Assembly (NCBI GenBank): GCA_019116905.1
Contig: DXAQ01000032.1
Span: forward strand, 1 to 48,438
Origin: Candidatus Mucispirillum faecigallinarum
Lineage (GTDB): Bacteria > Chrysiogenota > Deferribacteres > Deferribacterales > Mucispirillaceae
Reading direction: 5' to 3'
DNA: 48,438 bases
Below, piece after piece: positions 26,053-35,749 of the stretch. The position numbers and the translations under genes were made by a program. The notes below the pieces were generated by a model, which was given only the letters and a program-made list of their open reading frames with translations, made no database searches and was not told the DNA's origin. Numbering within the stretch: the stretch's first letter is position 1; each line of letters opens with the position of its first letter.

Positions 26053-28179
26053 TTATTTCTTTTTGCCTTTTTTTCTATATATTGTAAAATCTGCCTGTAA
26101 AAGCATAATATCTATTTTATAAGGTATTACTCTGATTTTATCGCCTACTCTGTATCGTTCCCCAGTTCTTTCCCCTGTGGCAGTTTCACCATACTTATAA
26201 AATATATCAAAATCAATATATGAATAATCAATATAACCTGTCATCATAAGTTTTTCTATATAAATAAATATGCCGTTTCCTGTAATTCTATTTATATAAC
26301 CAGTAAAAACATCATCATAATGATTAGAAATATATTCAAGTTTTTTAAAAGAGCCTATGTCATGCTCTGCATCCTGGGCAACCCTTTCTCTTTTTGAGCA
26401 GTGGGCAGCAAGTTCTTTTAATTCTTCCAGCTGCTCGCTTATACTTCCTAACTTTAATGCAGAAAGCAGTGCCCTGTGCACCAGTAAATCAGGGTAACGT
26501 CTTATTGGGCTTGTAAAGTGAGTATAGGCACTTGATGCCAGCCCAAAATGGCCTTTATTTTCTGTTGTATATTCTGCACGCATCATAGAGCGCACAAGCA
26601 GTGAGCCTAAAAGGTCAGCATGTTTTGAAGATGATGCAATTTTACTTAATTCTGCAACTGTTTCAGGTGTTACAGGGTATTCTAATGGCGGCACTTTTAA
26701 GCCAAAATTTCTTGCCATTTCCACCCAGTCATCAATCTTTTTTGTATCTGGTTCATCATGAACTCTGTATATGCCTTTTAAATCATTTTCCTCAAAAAAT
26801 TCTGCTGCCGATTCGTTTGCTGCAATCATAAAACATTCTATTAATCTTTCAGCAAGTCCCCTTTCATATGGTTTAATATCTAATATTTCCCCATTATCAT
26901 CAAATATAAATTCAGCTTCAGGTAAATCAAAATCAATAACGCCGTCTTTCTGTCTTTTTGCAAGCAGAATATCTGTTAATTCTTTTGCTGTATTTAAAAA
27001 CGGCACAAGTTTTTCATCTTCACTTTCTGCCTTCTCATTAAATACCTGGTTTACAAAAGTATATGTTAACCTGTGGTTAGAATTAATTATAGAGCGGTAA
27101 AATTCAGCTACTTTTTTATGGCCGTTTTTATCAAAAACCATTCTGCATGTTACAGTAAATCTATCTTCATGAGGCACAAGGCTGCATACCCCATTAGAAA
27201 GCACTTCTGGCAGCATTGGTATTGCAAATTCAGGAAAATATACACTAGTGCCTCTAGCCTGCGCCTCCATATTTAAATGACTTCCCCTTTGCACATATCT
27301 TGATACATCAGCAATATGCACGTAAAGTTCATAATCACTGCCTTTTTTAAATATGCTTATAGCATCATCAAAATCTCGTGCTGATTCGCCGTCAATTGTA
27401 ACAGTATAAATATCTCTAAAATCAGTTAAATCTTTTTTATTTATTTTAAATGTGCCGTTTTCTATTAAGCTGCATTCCTGCATTACTGTTTCAGGAAAAC
27501 TGCCTGATAAAGAGTATTTATACATAATAATTTTATTATCAATATCTTTATCGCTTAATGTGCCGATTTTTTCTATTATTCTGCCTGATGCATAATTATG
27601 ACCTGACGGATATCTTTCTATTTTGCATAAAACAACATCATCATCATGCAAAGCAACAGGGCAGTTTTTTATAATAAAATGACCTTGAAAATTTCTTGAA
27701 AAAGGTATAACGCGGTAACTGCTGCGGTATTTTTCTACAACCCCTACCACCTGCTCTATACCTCGCTCTATAATCTGCACTACTTCTGCTTCACGTTTAC
27801 CTTTATATATACCGATACGGGCAAGGCATATATCGTTATGCGCTGCTCCTTTTAATTTTTTAGGGTGAATAAATGCATCTTCAATGTTTTTATCATCAGG
27901 AATAAAAAAGCCATACCCGTCTTTATGGATAGATACAGTGCCTTTCAGCACTTCTCCTATATGGCTTTTTTTATAAGCATTATTATCAGATTTCTTTTCT
28001 GGCTTTTTATCTTTAATAAATTTCCTGACATTTTCTTCTAAAATATCCTGCGGTAGATTTTTAATAAGTTTACGAGCCTGCCTTTCATCTATATTTAAAA
28101 TATCTGCAAGCTCGTAAGAAGAAATATGCGGAAATTGAGATAATATTTTTTCTGCTTTTTTCCTTAATTTATTATCCAA
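26053..28179 (-). CDS. rnr: Ribonuclease R
   Basis: A 3'-5' exoribonuclease able to degrade structured RNA. Order: N-terminal winged-helix-like region, a basic linker, two cold-shock domains (GTVSIHKDGYGFFIP near 80), the RNB catalytic domain with TIDGESARDFDDA (Asp263, Asp269, Asp271, Asp272), an S1 domain and a short Lys-rich tail (RKKGKKK). The length is 708. The start appears to be TTG at 28179 with AAGGAT seven bases before it; no ATG exists near the N-terminus. It starts 13 bases after the cysK stop and is probably co-transcribed with it. Confidence 0.94.
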   Translation of the reverse strand: MDNKLRKKAEKILSQFPHISSYELADILNIDERQARKLIKNLPQDILEENVRKFIKDKKPEKKSDNNAYKKSHIGEVLKGTVSIHKDGYGFFIPDDKNIEDAFIHPKKLKGAAHNDICLARIGIYKGKREAEVVQIIERGIEQVVGVVEKYRSSYRVIPFSRNFQGHFIIKNCPVALHDDDVVLCKIERYPSGHNYASGRIIEKIGTLSDKDIDNKIIMYKYSLSGSFPETVMQECSLIENGTFKINKKDLTDFRDIYTVTIDGESARDFDDAISIFKKGSDYELYVHIADVSRYVQRGSHLNMEAQARGTSVYFPEFAIPMLPEVLSNGVCSLVPHEDRFTVTCRMVFDKNGHKKVAEFYRSIINSNHRLTYTFVNQVFNEKAESEDEKLVPFLNTAKELTDILLAKRQKDGVIDFDLPEAEFIFDDNGEILDIKPYERGLAERLIECFMIAANESAAEFFEENDLKGIYRVHDEPDTKKIDDWVEMARNFGLKVPPLEYPVTPETVAELSKIASSSKHADLLGSLLVRSMMRAEYTTENKGHFGLASSAYTHFTSPIRRYPDLLVHRALLSALKLGSISEQLEELKELAAHCSKRERVAQDAEHDIGSFKKLEYISNHYDDVFTGYINRITGNGIFIYIEKLMMTGYIDYSYIDFDIFYKYGETATGERTGERYRVGDKIRVIPYKIDIMLLQADFTIYRKKGKKK

Positions 28180-28192
28180 TATAATATCCTTA

Positions 28193-29107
28193 CTATTCAG
28201 CTAATACAGAAAGGTATCTTTCCCCAGTATCTGCAAGTATTACAGCAATATTTTTGCCTGCATTTTCAGGCCTTTCTGCTATTTTTAAAGCTGCTGCCAT
28301 TGCTGCACCTGATGAAATGCCTGCTAATATACTTTCATTAGCTGCTAATGCTTTTGCCATATCAAAAGCTTCTTCATTAGTAATCTGTACTATTTCATCA
28401 TATATATTAGTGTTTAATACATCAGGCACAAACCCTGCCCCAATACCTTGAATTTTATGAGGTCCTGCCTTGCCACCTGAAAGCACAGGAGATGATGCAG
28501 GCTCAACTGCCACTACTTTTATATTACTGTTTTTCTCTTTTAAATATTCGCCAACACCGGTAATTGTGCCACCTGTTCCTACTGCTGATATAAATATATC
28601 AATTTTGCCGTCCATATCATTATAAAGTTCTGGGCCTGTTGTTTCTTTATGTATCTGGCTGTTGGCTTTATTTTTAAACTGCTGTGGCATAAAAGCACCC
28701 TCTATTTCTTTAACAAGTTCTTCTGCTTTTGCAACAGCTCCGCCCATACCTTTGCTTCCTTCTGTTAATACTATTTCTGCACCAAAAGCTTTAAGCAGTT
28801 TACGCCTTTCTATACTCATAGTTTCAGGCATTGTAAGGATAAGTTTATATCCTTTAATAGCTGCAGCACCAGCAAGCCCAATACCAGTATTGCCGCTTGT
28901 TGGCTCAACTATAACGCCGCCTTTTTTTAAAAGTCCTTCACGCTCTGCCTGCTCTATCATTGCAAGCCCAACCCTGTCTTTTACACTGGAAAATGGGTTA
29001 AAAGATTCTATCTTTGCAAAAATATTTGCTTTTGTATTATTTAATTTATTGATTTTTACAACAGGTGTTTTACCTATTAATTCTAACATATTTTCTGCTA
29101 TTTTCAT
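28193..29107 (-). CDS. cysK: Cysteine synthase (O-acetylserine sulfhydrylase)
   Basis: A PLP enzyme making cysteine from O-acetylserine and sulfide. PLP Lys43 is in FSSVKDRVG, the substrate loop is TSGNTG at 70-75 and the phosphate-binding loop is GTGGTITG. Three in-frame ATGs are possible; that at 29107 is six bases from GGAG, whereas the first ATG overlaps the GGAG. The product is then 304 residues, normal for the family. No serine acetyltransferase gene is adjacent. Confidence 0.93.
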   Translation of the reverse strand: MKIAENMLELIGKTPVVKINKLNNTKANIFAKIESFNPFSSVKDRVGLAMIEQAEREGLLKKGGVIVEPTSGNTGIGLAGAAAIKGYKLILTMPETMSIERRKLLKAFGAEIVLTEGSKGMGGAVAKAEELVKEIEGAFMPQQFKNKANSQIHKETTGPELYNDMDGKIDIFISAVGTGGTITGVGEYLKEKNSNIKVVAVEPASSPVLSGGKAGPHKIQGIGAGFVPDVLNTNIYDEIVQITNEEAFDMAKALAANESILAGISSGAAMAAALKIAERPENAGKNIAVILADTGERYLSVLAE

Positions 29108-29150
29108 CATATACTCCATTTTAAATATTTGATATATAAAATATTTTTTA

Positions 29151-29178
29151 GTATTACACTTTTATATATGCTTGTCAA
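29151..29178 (-). promoter_or_regulatory. Promoter of cysK-rnr
   Basis: On the minus strand a consensus TTGACA (29178-29173) is followed after 16 bases by TAATAC (29156-29151). It lies in the 86-base gap after ligA, making cysK-rnr a separate unit. Confidence 0.65.
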
Positions 29179-29193
29179 GTATCATAATTTATA

Positions 29194-31161
<1,968 letters not shown>

Positions 31162-32361
31162 TTAAAACCTCATAATAAGTGAGCCTTCTGGAACTTTATC
31201 TTTAAAAGGTATTTTATATATATAGTTTGGCCTTGTAGCCTCTATTTTATTACTGCCCTCATCTAATATAAATTCAGGAGTAATATTTATCCTTTTTAAA
31301 TCAGGTGTTAAAATTGTTATTTCTTCATCAGGTGCAAATTTTGCCCTGCATGTAATATTTAATTCTTCGCCGTTGCTGTCATTTAAAGCAACCCCTAAAA
31401 ACGCAGCTGCGCGGGAATATCCACTTGTTTCTCTGTTAATTGCATTAGCATCATATTCGCCGCCGTAAAAGCCTTCAATATAGCCTCTGTTGCTTACGCT
31501 GTTTAATAAATCATGCCATTCTGGCAGTGCTTTATAATTATCAGCATCTTTCATTGCTGCATCTATTGCCTGCCTGTATACACCTGTTACAATAGATACA
31601 TACATTATACTTTTCATTCTGCCTTCAATTTTACCACTGGCAGAGCCCATTTTTACAAGCTCCCCTATTCTGTCTAATAAACATAAATCTTTAGAGTTGT
31701 ATAAATATGTACCTCTTTCATCTTCATAAACTGGAAAATATTCACCTTCTCTTTTTTCTTCCATAAGTGCATAATTCCACCTGCATGGGTGAGTGCATTC
31801 GCCGTTATTTGCATCTTTTCCAGTCATATAAGAGCTGATTAAACATCTTCCACTCATAGATATGCATATTGCACCGTGAATAAAAGTTTCCACTTCGCAT
31901 TTAGCATGTTTCATAATTTCTATTAAATCTTCTTTGCGGACTTCCCTTGCCATAATTACCCTTTTTGCACCAAGTGATGCCCAGAAATTAACGGCAGCAA
32001 GGTTTGTAGTATTAGCCTGTGTGCTTATAGATACAGGTGTTTTTATACCCTCCTGCTTAACAATAGAAAATATGCCAGGGTCGCTTATAATCAAAGCATC
32101 TGCCCCTAACTGCTCACATTTTTTAAGATATTTGCTTATATCATCAAGTTCATGGGTTTGAGGGTAAATGTTAACTGTAACATAGCCTTTTTTACCCCTT
32201 TCATGCAGATATTTAAAAGCTTCTTCCATTTCATCAAAAGTAAAGTTTCCTGCATTTGCACGCAGCCCAAAAGCTGGACCGCCCATAAATACTGCATCTG
32301 CTCCAAAACGAACAGCTGCCTTTAATTTTTCAAAATTTCCTGCGGGAGAAAGTAATTCCAT
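31162..32361 (-). CDS. U32-family peptidase-like protein (TrhP/YegQ-type)
   Basis: A 399-residue protein of the U32 family. Some members act with prephenate and iron-sulfur clusters in tRNA or rRNA hydroxylation rather than as peptidases. The N-terminal TIM-barrel-like domain starts MELLSPAGNFEKLKAAVRFG. The signature region has HGAICISMSGRCLISSYMTG followed by a GECTHPCRWNY block, giving the conserved Cys set. The C-terminal beta domain is like YegQ/YrrO, so a role in tRNA wobble uridine hydroxylation is the best guess. It heads an operon with ligA. Confidence 0.85.
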   Translation of the reverse strand: MELLSPAGNFEKLKAAVRFGADAVFMGGPAFGLRANAGNFTFDEMEEAFKYLHERGKKGYVTVNIYPQTHELDDISKYLKKCEQLGADALIISDPGIFSIVKQEGIKTPVSISTQANTTNLAAVNFWASLGAKRVIMAREVRKEDLIEIMKHAKCEVETFIHGAICISMSGRCLISSYMTGKDANNGECTHPCRWNYALMEEKREGEYFPVYEDERGTYLYNSKDLCLLDRIGELVKMGSASGKIEGRMKSIMYVSIVTGVYRQAIDAAMKDADNYKALPEWHDLLNSVSNRGYIEGFYGGEYDANAINRETSGYSRAAAFLGVALNDSNGEELNITCRAKFAPDEEITILTPDLKRINITPEFILDEGSNKIEATRPNYIYKIPFKDKVPEGSLIMRF

Positions 32362-32398
32362 ATATTATTATCCTTAATTTTATTTAGTTTAGTGGCTT

Positions 32399-32426
32399 AA
32401 TATAACATAATTTATGTTTTATTCAA
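32399..32426 (-). promoter_or_regulatory. Promoter of the U32-ligA unit with internal operator-like palindrome
   Basis: On the minus strand TTGAAT (32426-32421) and TATATT (32404-32399) are 16 bases apart. The spacer holds AACATAATTTATGTT (32404-32418), a perfect 7-1-7 inverted repeat placed where a repressor would block polymerase. Confidence 0.5.
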
Positions 32427-32562
32427 GAATATATTTAAAATATGGCAGTTTATCTATAATATCTGCACAAATATAAAATATTTTTTTCAAAATGACACAT
32501 ACTGTCGCACAGGTGCTATACATTCATACATAGAAAAAAATTTATAAAATGTAAAAAAATAC

Positions 32563-32592
32563 TTGACAATCCCCACCCCCCCCAAGTATAAC
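32563..32592 (+). promoter_or_regulatory. Promoter of the lipoprotein gene with a C8 tract in its spacer
   Basis: Consensus TTGACA (32563-32568) and TATAAC (32587-32592) are 18 bases apart. The spacer reads AT, C4, A, C8, AAG, with C8 at 32576-32583. Such a C run is exceptional in this AT-rich sequence. Slippage by one base would give 17 or 19 and change promoter strength. Confidence 0.8.
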
Positions 32593-32622
32593 GGCTTATA
32601 TTTTATTAAAAAGGAGAATGTT

Positions 32623-33894
32623 ATGAAAAAACTACAAAACTTAATTTTTGCATGCCTGCTTACTCTTGGGCTTGCTGCATGTGCTAATGATGATAAGTCA
32701 TCAAACGCTGCACCAATCATCAATACTGATGAAGAAGTTACTGAATCTTTTGAAGCAAAACTTAATGAAAGTGCTGAAAAGACTATTACTTTTACAAACC
32801 CTCATCTAACAGATGCTGACCTTGAAGTAAGTATTTACAATAATGAATCATCTATTGAAATTGATACAGCAAGTTCAACATGTGATAGTGTTACTAATAA
32901 CTATGGTAACTATACTATTAAAAGCAGATTAGCAGCTGGAGGGTCCTGCAAAATAAAATATACTTATACACCTACTCAATTTGCTACAAAAGCACTTGAA
33001 TTAAATATTGATTATCATAAAGTGTATGAAGCAGTATGCCCAACACCTAACTATGTGCCTAGTTTAGAACAAGCTATGACTAGAAATAAATATGTTAATA
33101 TGACTATCTATAACTATGCAGTAGACAGCAACGGCACAAAATCACCAGATATTATAAATGTAGAAATTAACCTGGAATGGTATGTATCTGGCAACTTGAT
33201 GAATTATACTAACCCAGCTCCTTATTCTCAAACTTTTAACCTGCCAGCAAAAAAAGGAGAATATTTATTTAATAATTATGGTATTGAATTAACTTCTAAT
33301 AATAATAACTGCTCAATATCTGGCAGCACTCTTACAGTAAATAATGATGTAAATAATGATAATGGCTGCTCTATTACTTATTCAACTACAATAGATAATA
33401 TTACTTCTATCCAGTTTTCCCCTAAGGAAGAAGCAAACCCATACTACAATGTAAATGTAAACATAAACAGTAACTATACATATAACTTATTAAGTGCGCC
33501 TTATTATAATACATTTGGACCTGAATATTTTGCAACTAATTTAAGTGGTGATACTTATATTGATGCAGGTTTACTTAGCAATAATGAAAAAATCACAAGT
33601 TATGAAATAACTGGCACAAATAAAGATAAATTTAAAGTTGCATCTACAAAACATAATGGCTGCAAAGTAACAGATACAGAAATATCAATACCAGCAGAGC
33701 AGGAAAACTGCTTTTTCACTGTTGAAATAGCAGACATTAAAGAAAGTGGAGATTTTACTGCTACTTTAAATACAACTTCAAGCACTAACGGCAGCCAAAC
33801 ATATAATATTCAAGGTGAGGTAAGTCTTTTATTAAATGATAAGTTATCAACTTACTGCCAGCAAAATACTCAAAGTAAAAAATTATTTAATTAA
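32623..33894 (+). CDS. Surface lipoprotein with Ig-like (ASH/choice-of-anchor-D-like) repeats
   Basis: A 423-residue predicted lipoprotein. The signal peptide ends in the lipobox LAAC with lipidated Cys20. The mature part is Asn/Thr-rich, beta-strand-rich and has paired Cys residues. Three related segments (about 30-140, 145-285, 290-410) each show a pattern of a polar Thr/Phe strand, a C-containing SGSTL- or AGGSCKI-like turn and a closing YT or YS strand, as in ASPM/SPD-2/Hydin-like Ig folds. The function is unknown; binding or adhesion is inferred. The ATG at 32623 has AAGGAG six bases upstream; an upstream ATG at 32563 falls inside the promoter. Confidence 0.8.
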   Translation: MKKLQNLIFACLLTLGLAACANDDKSSNAAPIINTDEEVTESFEAKLNESAEKTITFTNPHLTDADLEVSIYNNESSIEIDTASSTCDSVTNNYGNYTIKSRLAAGGSCKIKYTYTPTQFATKALELNIDYHKVYEAVCPTPNYVPSLEQAMTRNKYVNMTIYNYAVDSNGTKSPDIINVEINLEWYVSGNLMNYTNPAPYSQTFNLPAKKGEYLFNNYGIELTSNNNNCSISGSTLTVNNDVNNDNGCSITYSTTIDNITSIQFSPKEEANPYYNVNVNINSNYTYNLLSAPYYNTFGPEYFATNLSGDTYIDAGLLSNNEKITSYEITGTNKDKFKVASTKHNGCKVTDTEISIPAEQENCFFTVEIADIKESGDFTATLNTTSSTNGSQTYNIQGEVSLLLNDKLSTYCQQNTQSKKLFN

Positions 33895-33930
33895 GTCTAA
33901 TCTAATTAAATAAAATCACCTAAATTTAAG

Positions 33931-33961
33931 CTCCTGCAACTTGTTGCAGGAGTTTTCGTTT
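33931..33961 (+). terminator. Intrinsic terminator after the lipoprotein gene
   Basis: CTCCTGCAA and TTGCAGGAG form a 9-bp perfect stem with the loop CTTG, followed by TTTTCGTTT. It lies 36 bases past the stop. Confidence 0.85.
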
Positions 33962-33986
33962 ACAGCATAATTTAATTAAAAAATAG

Positions 33987-34016
33987 TTGACACCGATTAT
34001 AATGCATATATATTAT
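33987..34016 (+). promoter_or_regulatory. Candidate promoter of the Panacea-domain ORF
   Basis: TTGACA (33987-33992) and TATTAT (34011-34016) are 18 bases apart, directly after the lipoprotein terminator. Confidence 0.5.
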
Positions 34017-34056
34017 GATATAAAATAATAAAAATAAATAAATTGGTAAATCAATT

Positions 34057-34401
34057 ATGTTTGATAATAAAAAAGTACTGCAAATAATATCATATTTATT
34101 ATCTTTAAATGGTAATAAAATGGATAAATTAAAATTAATAAAAGAGCTTTATTTAATAGATAGAATGTCTATTAATGAAGATAATTCATCTATATCTGGC
34201 GATGATTTTTTTAGTATGAAATATGGTCCAGTTCTTTCAATGACACTAAATATTATTAATGATATACCAAATGATAACAGCTGGTCTGAATATTTAAAAC
34301 TAGAAGATAATAAGTCATTAATATTAATTAAACCATTTGATGAAGGCATGTTAAGTAAAAGAGATAAATATTTTATTAATGAATATAAAAGGCGCCCTTG
34401 A
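34057..34401 (+). CDS. Short Panacea-domain (SocA/DUF4065-like) protein
   Basis: A 114-residue protein with the N-terminal part of the Panacea domain: LQIISYLLSLNGNKMDKLKLIKELYLID condensed around MDKLKLIKELY, then SGDDFFSMKYGPVLS. In other bacteria Panacea proteins are antitoxins or proteolytic adaptors. Full domains are usually longer (about 150 residues or more); this one ends abruptly at EYKRRP. No toxin-like gene is adjacent. The ribosome site is weak. It may be truncated or decayed; confidence in the family is moderate. Confidence 0.6.
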   Translation: MFDNKKVLQIISYLLSLNGNKMDKLKLIKELYLIDRMSINEDNSSISGDDFFSMKYGPVLSMTLNIINDIPNDNSWSEYLKLEDNKSLILIKPFDEGMLSKRDKYFINEYKRRP

Positions 34402-34507
34402 ATATAGATGTATGGTAAGCCATAAAATATTAGCAAAACTTCAAAATGGTGCAAAAGTTTCAGATTATCTGCAGGAAAGATTTTATAAATATTTTGATTT
34501 CTTTTAA
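34379..34507 (+). CDS. Possible 42-codon ORF overlapping the Panacea ORF
   Basis: An ATG at 34379, in the +1 frame relative to the Panacea ORF, opens 42 codons (MNIKGALEYRCMVSHK, ending RFYKYFDFF). Its composition is protein-like (Lys, Tyr, Leu, few repeats), unlike a random AT-rich frame. No ribosome site is seen. It could be a real small gene, or the displaced C-terminal remnant of a formerly longer neighbour. Confidence 0.3.
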   Translation: MNIKGALEYRCMVSHKILAKLQNGAKVSDYLQERFYKYFDFF

Positions 34508-34564
34508 TCATAACCCACTTAAAAATTAAATACATACAATACTAATTTATTTTAACTAATTTAT

Positions 34565-34593
34565 TTGACATTTTATGCTCTATACTATATTCT
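34565..34593 (+). promoter_or_regulatory. Candidate promoter of the dprA-topA-trmFO-xer operon
   Basis: TTGACA (34565-34570) is followed by TATTCT at 17 bases (34588-34593) or TATATT at 15 bases (34586-34591). The start site near 34600 would leave a short leader holding AGGGAG (34612-34617). Confidence 0.5.
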
Positions 34594-34623
34594 TTCTTTT
34601 AATATTATTTCAGGGAGTTTATC

Positions 34624-35730
34624 ATAGATAAAGTTTATGAATATCTGGCGTTAAAACAGATTAAGGGTTTAAGCGATACAACTATCTCTTTAATCATAGA
34701 AAAACGCGGCACAATTTCCGGCATATTTCAAGAAAAGGCAGATTTTTTCTACGGCTCTAATATTCAAAGTGCAGCTGCTGAAAGAATACTTTCAAAATCA
34801 TTTAATGAGCAGGCAGTAGAAAGTGAAATAAAACGTGCAGAAAATGCAGGTATATCTATTATAACCCTTGAAGATGAAAGATATCCAAAAATGTTAAAGG
34901 AAGTATATGCGCCACCAGCCCTGCTTTATGCGCTTGGAAACGCTGAATGTTTAAATAATATATGTATTGGCGTAATAGGCTCACGCAGCTGCTCTAAAAT
35001 GGCAGAAAATTTTGCATATAAATTATCAAAAGAGTTAGCTGCTGTTGATATAACAATTGTCAGCGGCTTTGCTTACGGCATTGATATTGCAGCCCATAAG
35101 GGTGCAGTAGAAACTGGCGCTACTGCCTGCGTGCTTGGCAGCGGTCTTGCAAATATTTACCCTGCTGCACACACTAAATATATTGATAAAATACTTGAAA
35201 AAGGCGGCTGTTTAATTAGTGAATTTTCTCTTGATGAAGCACCATTATCAAATAATTTTCCTAGAAGAAATAGAATAATTTCAGGTCTTTCAAAAGCCAT
35301 TGCAGTAATAGAGGCAGGATATAGAAGCGGCTCACTTATTACATGCAGGTTTGCATTAGAGCAAAATAGAGAAATATTTGCAGTGCCTGCATTTCCTGGC
35401 ACAAAAAACAGCGCTACTAACTCACTTTTAAGGCAGGGCGCAAAATTTTTAGAATCATCTCTTGACATAATCTCAGAATTAAAATATGACTTACAAAACA
35501 AGCTTAATGACAATAATAGTGAAATTGTTGAGAACTCTGTAAAATCTATTGAAATTGAAGAGGAAACAGGGCAAAAAATATATGAAGCTTTATCTATTGA
35601 GCCTTTATCCTTAAATAACATTTGTATAAAATTAGATATAGATGTTGTTTCTGCAATGAGCTCTATTGCTTCTCTTGAACTTGACGGCATTATTGAAAAA
35701 ACAAATGATGAAAAATATATAATAAAATAA
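34624..35730 (+). CDS. dprA: DNA processing protein DprA with apparent AUA start
   Basis: Loads RecA on incoming single-stranded DNA during natural transformation. The N-terminal SAM-like region begins DKVYEYLALKQIKGLSDTT and is clearly family sequence. The Rossmann core has GSRSCSKMAE, VSGFAYGIDIAAHKGA, FPRRNRIISGLS and EAGYRSGSLITCR. A C-terminal winged helix ends the protein. Between the stop at 34600 and the ATG at 34891 there is no in-frame ATG, GTG or TTG. AGGGAG sits six bases before ATA at 34624, giving 368 residues, the normal length. Initiating at 34891 would lose about 90 conserved residues and has no ribosome site. The AUA start is an inference. Confidence 0.85.
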   Translation: MDKVYEYLALKQIKGLSDTTISLIIEKRGTISGIFQEKADFFYGSNIQSAAAERILSKSFNEQAVESEIKRAENAGISIITLEDERYPKMLKEVYAPPALLYALGNAECLNNICIGVIGSRSCSKMAENFAYKLSKELAAVDITIVSGFAYGIDIAAHKGAVETGATACVLGSGLANIYPAAHTKYIDKILEKGGCLISEFSLDEAPLSNNFPRRNRIISGLSKAIAVIEAGYRSGSLITCRFALEQNREIFAVPAFPGTKNSATNSLLRQGAKFLESSLDIISELKYDLQNKLNDNNSEIVENSVKSIEIEEETGQKIYEALSIEPLSLNNICIKLDIDVVSAMSSIASLELDGIIEKTNDEKYIIK

Positions 35731-35749
35731 TATAGATATAGGTAGTGGT

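Noticed and set aside
34057-34507. A simple +1 frameshift joining the Panacea ORF to the 42-codon ORF
   Set aside because: The second frame does not resemble the expected C-terminal part of a Panacea domain, so a single frameshift is not supported; both ORFs are listed separately.
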